Part shown: piece by piece, positions 56,560 through 64,000 of the stretch
Layout: each line of letters opens with the position of its first letter
Numbering within the stretch: position 1 is the first letter of the stretch
From: Solirubrobacter phytolaccae
Lineage (GTDB): Bacteria > Actinomycetota > Thermoleophilia > Solirubrobacterales > Solirubrobacteraceae
NCBI RefSeq assembly: GCF_027587195.1
Contig: NZ_JAPDDP010000004.1
Coordinates: 1 to 64,000 of the forward strand
DNA length: 64,000 nucleotides
Direction of reading: 5' to 3'
Program-made: the position numbers and the translations under genes
The notes under the pieces: model-generated
Databases searched by the model: none
What the model was told of the DNA's origin: nothing
The model's input: only the letters and a program-made list of their open reading frames with translations

Positions 56560-57688
56560 GCCTCCAATCGTGCCGCGTGGCCTGCCGATACACGTCGAGG
56601 ATCTGTGGCAGCACGGTCGGCACGGTGAATCGTTGCACGTGCTCCTGTTGCCACTCGCACAGCCGCTCGCGAAGCGCCTGGTCCGCGAGCAACGTGTCCA
56701 GGCGAGCCGTCAACGTGCCCGACTCGACCAGCAGATCGGCGTGGTTGTCCAGGACTTCGCTGTAGCCAGGATTGTCGCCGGCCAGCACGACGCAGCCGCC
56801 GGCCGCCATCGCCTCGAGCAGCACGACGCCGAAGCTCTCGCCGTCCGAAGACGGGAAGCACGCGATGTCGGCGGCGGCGAGGAGCTCGAACTTCGCGGCC
56901 TCGGTGACGTGGCCGGCAAACGTGACGCGCGCTTGGATCCCGAGTCGGCGGACACGGCGCTCGAGCGCCGGACGAAGCGGCCCGTCCCCGGCGATGACGA
57001 GCGTGCAGCCCGCATGGGGCCGGGGCAGTGCCGCGAAGGCTTCGATCAGGGTCTCGGCCCCCTTGCGCGGCACGAGACGTCCGACGAAGAGCACGTGCGC
57101 AGCGCGCTCTGGCGTGCCCTGCGCCTGACGTGCCTCGATCATCGCCGGGATCACGCGCGGGGTGACGCCGAACACCTCACGCGCGTACTTCGCGGCGGTC
57201 GTGCTCACGGCGATCGAGGTGTCGATGCGGGCGAGGCTCCGGCGGTTCGCCCGCCGCCAAAGCCGCGTCGCGAGGACGGTCGGCACGCGGCTCGTCGTCA
57301 TGTGGCACGTCGCGACGACGGCGGTGCTCGGCGCGAGCCGGCGGAGCATCGCGCCGGTCAGAACGGGGGAGTGGGGCACGTGGATGTGGAGGACGTCCAG
57401 AGGCGCGTCGCGTATGGCACGTCGGATCGCGGTCGACGACGCGCGCCACGCGACGGACACATGGTTGCCATTGATCGGGACGCGGACCTCGCGCGCGAGC
57501 GAGTACCCACCGGGGAAGTCTGCGCATCCGCCGGGGCGTGGACCAGCGGTCAAGAGTGTCACGTCGTGGTTGGCAGCACGCAGCCCGGCGGCCAGCGTGC
57601 GCACGTAGTGTGCGACGCCCTCGTCCGCGTCGAGGTCGCCTTCATAGACCAGGCCGACGCGCAACGACGCGTCCGTCTGAAGGCTCAC
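56534..57688 (-). CDS. GT4 family glycosyltransferase
   Basis: 384 residues, GT-B fold. The N-terminal domain begins VGLVYEGDLDADEGVAHYVR; the donor domain has ARHVLFVGR-like VLFVGRLVPRKGAETLIEAF, IAGDGPLRPALE and FPSSDGESFGVVLLEAMAAG with the complete EX7E motif. It probably adds a sugar to a lipid or surface glycan. GTG at 57688 overlaps the upstream stop by 4 bp. Second of three overlapping genes. Confidence 0.88.
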   Translation of the reverse strand: MSLQTDASLRVGLVYEGDLDADEGVAHYVRTLAAGLRAANHDVTLLTAGPRPGGCADFPGGYSLAREVRVPINGNHVSVAWRASSTAIRRAIRDAPLDVLHIHVPHSPVLTGAMLRRLAPSTAVVATCHMTTSRVPTVLATRLWRRANRRSLARIDTSIAVSTTAAKYAREVFGVTPRVIPAMIEARQAQGTPERAAHVLFVGRLVPRKGAETLIEAFAALPRPHAGCTLVIAGDGPLRPALERRVRRLGIQARVTFAGHVTEAAKFELLAAADIACFPSSDGESFGVVLLEAMAAGGCVVLAGDNPGYSEVLDNHADLLVESGTLTARLDTLLADQALRERLCEWQQEHVQRFTVPTVLPQILDVYRQATRHDWRHELALAQR

Positions 57689-59385
57689 GGCTGCGGTTCC
57701 TCGAACTCGACGATGGAGGAAGGGACGGCGAACGTCACGACCCAGCGCGTGTCGTCGAACGTCCGCTCCGGCCGCCGCGCCGCTCCGAGCGCCTCCACGA
57801 CCGCGTCCAGATGTGTGGTGCCGAGCCGGGCGGGACTCACCGGACCCTGACGCTCGTTGCCCGCTGTGATCACGAGCTGCTGCTCGCGCCATTGGAGACG
57901 CAGGTCGAATGTGCCGCGTCCGTGGACCGTCGCCTCGGTCGCGAGGATCTCCACCGCCTCGATCAGCAGCTGCGTGTCCCCGTCGCGCGAGTGCCAGCGC
58001 GCGGCCCCGAGCGTCGCGTCGGCGACGATGCCGTCGAACCGGAGCTCGCTGCCGGCGAGCTCCTGCTTGACACGCCGGTCGAGCGTATCCACGACACCGG
58101 CGGTCACCTCTGCGGGCCGTCCGGCCAGGATGCGCTGAATCTGGACCGCGGTGGCGTACGCGCTGCTCGGCGATCCAGAGGGCAGCTGCGCGTCGATCGC
58201 ACGTAGATACGCCGCGGCCTCGATCTCGGCTCGCACGCGGTACGGCTCCAGCTCGGCGCGGACCGCGCGCTGGGAGATCCTCGTCCGCACCGGGATGACG
58301 ATGGCGACGAACACGCTCCCCGGCGCGAAGACCGTGAAGCTCGCCGAGATCAGTGCCGCGAGCGCCAGCCCGCAGACCAGCTCCAGGCCCGCCTCGACAC
58401 CGGCGCCACGGGCGACGAGCGAGGCCGTGAAGACGACCGCGGCACCGACTGCGACCGCCGGCACCTTGAGCGGCCACGAGAAGCCGTCCCCAAGGCGGTT
58501 CGCGCAGTTCCAGATCACCGCCAGCGAGCTGAGGATCACCCAGCTGGGCGTCGCGATGACGGTCGCCGCGAGCAGCACCAGCTCGATGAGCATGACGTCC
58601 ACGATCCAGCGCTCCCTGCGATCCATCGCCACCGACGCGACCATCGGCGCGGCAAGCGCCATCGCCGACGACCACGCGACGAGCACGATCCACGGCACGG
58701 CTGCGCCGCCGTCCGGGATGACGCCGATCGTCAGCTCAGGAGGGAGCGCCGCGGCGCTGGCCACCAGCCCCGCACGCAAGACGAGGGTGGCTGCGAGCGC
58801 CAGCCACTCGATGCCGGCGTTGTGCCACAGGCGGATGACGTCGAGCGGGTTCCCGTAGCGCTCGAACTCGTGCTTCTGCGAGGTCCGGTAGGCGTCGACC
58901 AGGTCGTTGCGCTTCTCCTCGGCGAGCCGCGCGCGAGCCTCCGTGAGGAAGTCGGCGAGCGCCGCCTTCAACGTCGCGTAAGCGGACTCCAATCCTGGCG
59001 GAAGCCGGCGGGCCTGAGCGACCGCGTCGTGGCTGATCGTTGTGAGACGCTGGACGGTCTCGTTGGCCGCGTGCCCGCTCGCCCGGCGGTAGAGGTGCGC
59101 GATCGAGTAGAGGGCGTTGCGCGTGCCGATCGGCCCGATCAGCGTTGCCACCGCCGCCGGCAGCACCAACACGCCGAGCGCCCAGTCGTGGTCGAGCGCG
59201 GCGGCGAAGACGAGTGCCCAACCCGCGGTCGCGGTCGCCCAGAGCGCGGCGATGCCAAACCGCAGATCCGCGACGAGCGGGCGGTCCTGCGTACGAGCGT
59301 CGGCCTCCAGCCTCGGGAGCTTCAGGAACCGACGGTTCAGTTCCGCGCCGGCAAGGAGCGCTAAGGGGAGGCCGAGTTGCCACAC
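57685..59385 (-). CDS. Membrane sensor-like protein with degenerate ATPase domain
   Basis: 566 residues. Several N-terminal membrane spans (about 35-85, 185-210, 225-345), a helical linker with LEPYRVRAEIEAAAYLRAID, and a C-terminal region (about 460-555) that recalls a HATPase_c fold: AVEILATEATVHGRGTFDLR and WVVTFAVPSS, but the ATP-lid residues and the phospho-accepting His motif are not clear. So not a standard histidine kinase. GTG at 59385 lies close after a GATACT box. First gene of the three-gene operon. Confidence 0.62.
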   Translation of the reverse strand: MWQLGLPLALLAGAELNRRFLKLPRLEADARTQDRPLVADLRFGIAALWATATAGWALVFAAALDHDWALGVLVLPAAVATLIGPIGTRNALYSIAHLYRRASGHAANETVQRLTTISHDAVAQARRLPPGLESAYATLKAALADFLTEARARLAEEKRNDLVDAYRTSQKHEFERYGNPLDVIRLWHNAGIEWLALAATLVLRAGLVASAAALPPELTIGVIPDGGAAVPWIVLVAWSSAMALAAPMVASVAMDRRERWIVDVMLIELVLLAATVIATPSWVILSSLAVIWNCANRLGDGFSWPLKVPAVAVGAAVVFTASLVARGAGVEAGLELVCGLALAALISASFTVFAPGSVFVAIVIPVRTRISQRAVRAELEPYRVRAEIEAAAYLRAIDAQLPSGSPSSAYATAVQIQRILAGRPAEVTAGVVDTLDRRVKQELAGSELRFDGIVADATLGAARWHSRDGDTQLLIEAVEILATEATVHGRGTFDLRLQWREQQLVITAGNERQGPVSPARLGTTHLDAVVEALGAARRPERTFDDTRWVVTFAVPSSIVEFEEPQP

Positions 59386-59404
59386 GTAGTCTGAGTATCC
59401 CGGA

Positions 59405-59989
59405 TCAGCCCACCAGTTTCTGCGCGCGAGCGCGCCGAAGCAGGGACGCGTGCCAGAGGCAGCCGATCACGATCAGCGCACGCTGTCTCAGTCCGCCCAC
59501 ACTTGGGCCGACCGCGAGCAGGATGACGTTCACGCTCACGGCAAGCATCGCGAGCCCTAGGCTCCACGCACGCCAGCAAGCGGGCGTGCTGGGGCGTGCG
59601 GCCACGATCAGGACGGCCGCGAGCAACGCGAGCGTGATCAAGCCCGAACCGGCGTCGTGCAGGCGCCCCTCGGCGGTACGCGGGACGCCGGCGGGGAGCA
59701 CCCCCGCGATCGTCTCAGTCGGAAACACCGCCACGAGCAGCGCGCCGACGCACATGCCGGCGAACAGCGTGCCCAGCACCGGGTCGTCACGGCGCAGCAG
59801 CGCCGCGGTCAGCGCGAACGACAGGGCCCACGCCGAGAACCCGCAGACCATCAGCCATCCGAACGGCGCGTTGGCGTACTCGGACACCATGTTCCGCTGC
59901 GGGGCCAGCTCCGGCACGAGCGCGTGTTGGAGGGCCACGACGGCGACGAAGCCGCCGAGCAGCATCTGCGCGGAGGTGGCGAGACGCAT
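59405..59989 (-). CDS. DUF998 family membrane protein
   Basis: 194 residues with about five or six hydrophobic spans. The family sequence PELAPQRNMVSEYANAPFGW at about residues 27-46 and GRLHDAGSGLITLAL near the centre identify DUF998. The role is unknown. Divergent from the SIR2 gene by 59 bp. Confidence 0.82.
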   Translation of the reverse strand: MRLATSAQMLLGGFVAVVALQHALVPELAPQRNMVSEYANAPFGWLMVCGFSAWALSFALTAALLRRDDPVLGTLFAGMCVGALLVAVFPTETIAGVLPAGVPRTAEGRLHDAGSGLITLALLAAVLIVAARPSTPACWRAWSLGLAMLAVSVNVILLAVGPSVGGLRQRALIVIGCLWHASLLRRARAQKLVG

Positions 59990-60048
59990 CGGGCAACGCT
60001 AGCGGTACGGGACTCCGCCTCGCGCCCCGCAGGTAAGCTCGCGCCCGG

Positions 60049-61872
60049 ATGGGCTACGACCCCGCGAAAGCACTGCTCGACGAGCTCGTCGCCGGCAGGG
60101 TCGTGGCCGTCGTCGGCGCCGGCTTCACGATCGCGACCACGAGCCCGGACCGGCCGGCGAGCTGGCCGGCGCTGATCCGCCACGGCGCCGAGTACGCACG
60201 CGCCCACCACCGGCTCACGGAGCAAGAGCTGGACGAGATCGAGACGGCGCTCTCGTCCTCGGACGCGGCGACGCTCGTCGCGGCTGCCGAGCGCGTCGAG
60301 CAGGCGCTCCGCTCTGGAAACGGGACGTGGCGCCGTTGGCTGAAAGAGAGCGTCGCCAGGTTCGACGTCGCCAGTGGCGCCCTGCTGCGCGCCCTGCGCC
60401 ATCTGAACGTGCCCCTCGCCACCACGAACTACGACACGTTGCTCTCCGCCGGACGGGTGCCGGCCATCTCGTGGCGCGCGTTCGGCGAGGTGGAAGCGTT
60501 CTTTCGCGAGAAGGCCGGGGTCCTGCACCTGCACGGAGTGCACACCGACGAGGAGTCGATCGTCTTTGGCCGCGGCTCCTACGAGACCATCCTGGACAAC
60601 CGGCTCGCCCAGTTCGGCCAACAGATCCTGGGGAAGGTGTCGACGCTCTTGTTCGTCGGCTGCGGCCCGGGGCTGCGCGACCCGAACATCGGCGCGTTGT
60701 TCGAGTGGCTCGAGGAGAACGAGCTCAGCCACCCGCACTACCGGCTCGTGATCGAGGGCGAGGCCGCCGAACGGGTGGCTGATTGCGTGACCGACGTCGT
60801 GTTCGGCGCCGACTATCGCGATCTGCCGACCTTCATCGAGGCCCTCGCACTCGATCGCGACGATCGGGTGCTCGGCCGCACCGGGCCGTCGCGGATCGAC
60901 GCGATGCGCGCGGGCAGGGCGGCCGGTCCCTCTCCGACCTATCTGCTCTGCGACGTCGATCCTCAGAGCGTCGGCGAAGTGCCGATCTTCTTGCCCGCAC
61001 GGCCCTGGCAAGGGCCGCCGGAAGGCACTGCCGTGCCGCTGAGGGCATTGCGCTCGTTGGCGCGCACGCTGCAGTCGGATGGCGATCTGCCGACGTTCAT
61101 CCTGATCGACGACGTCTGTCCATGGGCGCCTGGCGAGAAGGAGGGCCACAACGCCGCGAGGACGATGGCGGGGCTGACGAGGCTCTTCGACGCCTACGGC
61201 CTCGATCGCGCGAGCCGCCCGATCTGCGTCCGCTTCAGCTACATCCCGACCTCCCTCCGGGACGAGCTGACGTTCATGGAGTTCGGCGGCGACGGCATCG
61301 TCGACCGCCAGCCCGGGGACGAGGACGAAGTGGAGCGCCTGCGGGACGTGCTCGACCGGATCCGGGATGGCGAGCTTGGCTGGCGACCTCCGCGCCCGCT
61401 TGCCGGCGTGCCAGACGACACCGGGTTCTGGGAGCAGCTGTTCCCGCTGCTGCCGCTGCTCGACGACCACGGGTTCACGTCGGCTCGCGACATCCGGGAG
61501 CTGCTGGACATCGACAGCGACACGCTCGACTCCCGGATCGAGACCTTGGACGGGCGACTGCGAGCGGCGGTCGAGCTGGCACCGGCCGAGGTCCGGCGCG
61601 AAGTGACCCGGTTCCGTGGCGGGGCGGCGGTCCGCACTGCCGCGTTGCACCTCGGCTACGCGTGGATCGCGCAGGAGAAGCTGCGCGACGCCGACGACAT
61701 CGATTGGGACCACGTGCTGCCCGTGGCAGCGCCTGAGGTGCCTCCGCTGCGGTTGCGGAGCAGCGTCGACGAGGCAGTACGCGCCGCGTGGTACCGGCAC
61801 ACGCACGATCCGCGGGGACGTGTCGGTGCCGACTGGCCGCCCTCGCCCTATCTGCGCTCTGCATCGGCGTGA
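60049..61872 (+). CDS. SIR2-domain protein with large C-terminal region
   Basis: 607 residues. The N-terminal SIR2-like fold (about residues 10-270) has the NAD loop VVAVVGAGFTIATT, ATTNYDTLL (residues about 124-132), LHLHGVH with catalytic-type His162, and LLFVGCGPGLRDPNI. Residues 280-607 form another domain with ILIDDVCPWAPGEKEG and ELLDIDSDTLDSRIETLDGR; I cannot name it. Lone SIR2 proteins of this type are often anti-phage NADases. No partner gene is nearby. ATG at 60049. The 3' end overlaps the convergent hydrolase by 25 bp. Confidence 0.82.
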   Translation: MGYDPAKALLDELVAGRVVAVVGAGFTIATTSPDRPASWPALIRHGAEYARAHHRLTEQELDEIETALSSSDAATLVAAAERVEQALRSGNGTWRRWLKESVARFDVASGALLRALRHLNVPLATTNYDTLLSAGRVPAISWRAFGEVEAFFREKAGVLHLHGVHTDEESIVFGRGSYETILDNRLAQFGQQILGKVSTLLFVGCGPGLRDPNIGALFEWLEENELSHPHYRLVIEGEAAERVADCVTDVVFGADYRDLPTFIEALALDRDDRVLGRTGPSRIDAMRAGRAAGPSPTYLLCDVDPQSVGEVPIFLPARPWQGPPEGTAVPLRALRSLARTLQSDGDLPTFILIDDVCPWAPGEKEGHNAARTMAGLTRLFDAYGLDRASRPICVRFSYIPTSLRDELTFMEFGGDGIVDRQPGDEDEVERLRDVLDRIRDGELGWRPPRPLAGVPDDTGFWEQLFPLLPLLDDHGFTSARDIRELLDIDSDTLDSRIETLDGRLRAAVELAPAEVRREVTRFRGGAAVRTAALHLGYAWIAQEKLRDADDIDWDHVLPVAAPEVPPLRLRSSVDEAVRAAWYRHTHDPRGRVGADWPPSPYLRSASA

Positions 61873-62768
61873 TGCCGACGCAGCACCTCGAGCGCGGCGT
61901 CCGGCAGAAAGGCGGTCAGCGCAGCGAGGTCCGCGGTGGCGCTGGGAATGTGCCGGTCCGCGGCGACCACGCTGAACCGCACTTCACGGAAACGGGCTTC
62001 GAGCGTTCGCACGGTGCGCAGGGGATGGACGTAGCGGTCGTTCGCCGACGCGACGTGATGGACCAGGACCGGCAGCGGGCTCGTCGGCGGGCGCCCACGC
62101 CGCAGGATCTCCGCGAGCGTCAGCAGCCTCGTGCGCCAGTCACCTGATCGCCACAACCGCACCTCGGCGGCGAGGCTCACGGCGTCGTGCTCGTGTCGGG
62201 CGAAGTTCCGGCACAGCGCCTCGAGGAGCGGCGACTGCAACAGCCAGCGGGCGGTGAGGCCGGCTACCGGGGCCGTCGCCGCGGCGCGGATAACCATCCG
62301 CGCCGGGGTTCGGAGGCGTCGCGGCAGCCTGAGGTCGGCCCGCTCGGCCAACCCGGCCAGGCTGACGACCGCGCTCACGCGCGGCACGAGGTGTGGATGC
62401 CGTTCGAGGGCACGGATGGCGACGACGAGCCCGAAGCTCACGGCCACGATCGAGAAGCGCTCGCGTTGGTCGCAGCACTGTCCGATCGCCGCCGCCAGCG
62501 CATCGGCCAGGCCGTCGATCGTCGTTACACGGTTCTCGCGCACCGGGGGCATGCCGCCGAACCCCGGAAGGTCGGGACAGGTCACGGTGCCGAGCGCCGA
62601 GAGCGCGACCGCGATCGTCCGCATGCGTTCGAGATCGGCGTGGTGGCCGTAGATCAGCAGGATCGACCCGGGCGGCGCCCCGGGGGTCCTGGCAGAGAGC
62701 ACGCGGCCGCGTGAGCCTCGGTGCTCGAACGGCTCGATCGTCACGTGAGCGGGCGGTGTGGACGACAT
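61848..62768 (-). CDS. Alpha/beta hydrolase
   Basis: 306 residues. The nucleophile elbow is SIVAVSFGLVVAI (A-V-S-F-G, residue about 121), the oxyanion-type loop is LLIYGHHADLERM, and a late Asp/His pair can be seen in VAADRHIPSATADL. Probable esterase, lactonase or lipase; substrate unknown. ATG at 62768. Divergent from a beta-lactamase-fold hydrolase with almost no space between starts. Confidence 0.85.
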   Translation of the reverse strand: MSSTPPAHVTIEPFEHRGSRGRVLSARTPGAPPGSILLIYGHHADLERMRTIAVALSALGTVTCPDLPGFGGMPPVRENRVTTIDGLADALAAAIGQCCDQRERFSIVAVSFGLVVAIRALERHPHLVPRVSAVVSLAGLAERADLRLPRRLRTPARMVIRAAATAPVAGLTARWLLQSPLLEALCRNFARHEHDAVSLAAEVRLWRSGDWRTRLLTLAEILRRGRPPTSPLPVLVHHVASANDRYVHPLRTVRTLEARFREVRFSVVAADRHIPSATADLAALTAFLPDAALEVLRRHHADAERR

Positions 62769-62781
62769 AGACTCGACGGTT

Positions 62782-63786
62782 GTGCGCGACGGAACCGTAC
62801 CGGCAGTCGGGTGGCAGATCGGACCGCGCAACCGGTGGGCGTACGTGCACGTCGGCGAAGTCGTGAAGACCGTGCCGGTGCCGCGCGGCGGAGCGGTCAT
62901 CGAGCTGCCACGCGCGGACACGTCACTCGACCTCGAGCTGCCGCCGTACACGGACGGGCTCGCCGTGGTCCGCGACGGCGTGCTGGTCCACGAGGCCTAC
63001 GGCGGCGAGATGCACGAGACCTCGCTGCACCTCTCGCAGTCGGTTGCCAAGTCCGTGCTGGGCCTGGCCACGCGGCTGGCGGACGTCGACCCCGGCGCGC
63101 TCGTGACCGACTTCGTGCCCGAGGTGGCCGGCAGCGGCTACGACGGCGCGACGGTGCGGCATCTGCTGGACATGACCGCGGCGGTCGACTTCGTCGAGGA
63201 CTACGAGAGCTTCGTCGCGTACGACGCCGCGTGCGGCTGGCATGCGCCGATCGCCGACGCACCCCGTTCGATTCTCACGTTCCTGCCGACGATCGGCCCG
63301 GCCGACTGGCGGCACGGCGAGCGCTTCCACTACGCGTCGCCCAACACGGACCTGCTCGGGCTCGTCGTCGAACGCGCGGCGGGCAAGCCACTCGCGCAGG
63401 TCATCGCCGACCAGCTGTGGACGACGATCGGCGCCGAGCACGACGCCGAGCTCGCCGTCGACCCGGAAGGCACCGCCGTGATCAGCGGCGGCTTCTGCGC
63501 CAGCCTGCGCGACTACGCGCGGCTCGGCCTCTGGGTCGCCGACCACGCCGAAGGCCTCGGCACCACGCCCATCAGCGACCCCACGGTCCCGGTCAGCGCG
63601 CAGGGCTACGCGAACCAGTGGTGGCGCCGCGACGGCGCGACCTGCGCGCGCGGCATCCACGGCCAGCTGATCGCCGTCGACTCGGACACGAGGACCGTGC
63701 TCACGATCCTGTCGTCCTGGCCGACGGCGGTCGACGCCAAGCTCGACGCCGGTCAGCGCGTGCTGGTCCGCAAGCTCACGCGCTAG
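62782..63786 (+). CDS. Beta-lactamase-fold serine hydrolase
   Basis: About 334 residues. The SxxK motif is SQSVAKSVLG, the YxN-like motif is FHYASPNTDLLG, and the third motif is RGIHGQ. The group includes class C beta-lactamase-like esterases and 6-aminohexanoate-dimer hydrolases. I use GTG at 62782, 13 bp from the divergent start; GTG at 62758 would overlap the divergent gene. The 3' end overlaps the permease by 11 bp. Confidence 0.85.
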   Translation: MRDGTVPAVGWQIGPRNRWAYVHVGEVVKTVPVPRGGAVIELPRADTSLDLELPPYTDGLAVVRDGVLVHEAYGGEMHETSLHLSQSVAKSVLGLATRLADVDPGALVTDFVPEVAGSGYDGATVRHLLDMTAAVDFVEDYESFVAYDAACGWHAPIADAPRSILTFLPTIGPADWRHGERFHYASPNTDLLGLVVERAAGKPLAQVIADQLWTTIGAEHDAELAVDPEGTAVISGGFCASLRDYARLGLWVADHAEGLGTTPISDPTVPVSAQGYANQWWRRDGATCARGIHGQLIAVDSDTRTVLTILSSWPTAVDAKLDAGQRVLVRKLTR

Positions 63787-64000
63787 CGACCTCGGACTCC
63801 TCTTCCTCGCCCGTGTACATCGCGGGCGGCGCCTTCCGGAACCCGCGCGTGAGGACGAGCAGGTAGATGAAGCCGACGGCGAGCCAGCTCAGGCCGACCT
63901 CGAACGCGATGCCGGTCAGGTTCGTCCACAGGTAGATCGTGAACGCGAACCCGAGGAAGGGGATCACGCCGAACTTGACGATGGCGGCGCCCGAGCGGTC
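63776..64000 (-). CDS. APC family permease, C-terminal part only
   Basis: The window ends inside this gene; 74 C-terminal residues are seen. They contain two membrane spans (VIPFLGFAFTIYLWTNLTG and GLSWLAVGFIYLLVLTRG) and an acidic tail EEEESEVASA. The arrangement is that of amino-acid permeases of the APC superfamily. Most of the protein lies beyond the window. Confidence 0.75.
   Translation of the reverse strand, partial: DRSGAAIVKFGVIPFLGFAFTIYLWTNLTGIAFEVGLSWLAVGFIYLLVLTRGFRKAPPAMYTGEEEESEVASA

Overview
The window is about 70 % GC, densely coded on both strands, with many GTG/TTG starts, 1-4 bp ATGA/GTGA gene overlaps, and many genes whose start codon lies 6-8 nt after a TANNNT-like -10 box, which suggests leaderless mRNAs. 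Together with a form I CO dehydrogenase cluster, XRE/MmyB, PadR, CGNR, ROK and AbiEi-like regulators and large secreted beta-propeller proteins, this points to a soil actinobacterium, most likely Thermoleophilia/Solirubrobacterales. That placement is an inference; no rRNA or tRNA gene is visible.

Layout. 1-4.7 kb: tail of an immunity-like protein, a ROK regulator divergent from an MFS exporter around a 23-bp palindrome, and an aldo/keto reductase divergent from an MmyB-type regulator around paired operators. 4.6-8 kb: SRPBCC protein and lipoprotein, then a cassette of four small genes bounded by two direct, ungapped copies of a 271-bp repeat (5566-5836 and 7652-7922) with RNA-like hairpins. 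8-12.7 kb: methyltransferase and glycosyltransferase, a cspA operon with two unlisted-type small basic proteins, a LarA homologue divergent from a MerR regulator. 12.7-18.4 kb: two tandem secreted sugar dehydrogenase-PKD-LamG proteins. 18.5-27 kb: a three-gene membrane operon, PadR with a DHA2 exporter, a YedI/DUF808 protein, a second MFS exporter opposite a CGNR regulator, a membrane protein and an AbiEi/DUF559-like protein. 27-33.9 kb: secreted PKD protein, twin phytase-like protein, TetR with a SRPBCC protein, TolB-like propeller.

33.8-48.5 kb is the centrepiece: an aerobic CO dehydrogenase locus. A LysR regulator and one coxS read leftward. Rightward, in an almost gapless operon, come coxM (apparent CTG start), five small single-span membrane proteins, coxM, coxS, coxL, coxD, coxE, a 52-residue Cys protein, a stand-alone domain homologous to part of CoxL, a YceI-like protein, CoxG, a zinc-ribbon protein, a second coxL, and an XdhC/CoxI protein fused to a YHS-like domain. 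Both CoxL proteins carry the form I AYxCSFR motif, so two complete sets of M, S and L subunits are present, interleaved. The five membrane proteins and the CoxL-like domain are the best candidates for undescribed parts of this system, perhaps in membrane docking or enzyme maturation.

48.5-64 kb: small secreted proteins, a secreted amidase-family protein, AIM24, a SutR-like regulator divergent from a BenE/YdcO transporter across a 16-bp-arm inverted repeat, a lipoprotein, a three-gene operon (membrane sensor-like protein, GT4 glycosyltransferase, unknown), DUF998, a lone SIR2-domain protein that could be an anti-phage NADase, an alpha/beta hydrolase, a beta-lactamase-fold hydrolase and the tail of an amino-acid permease.
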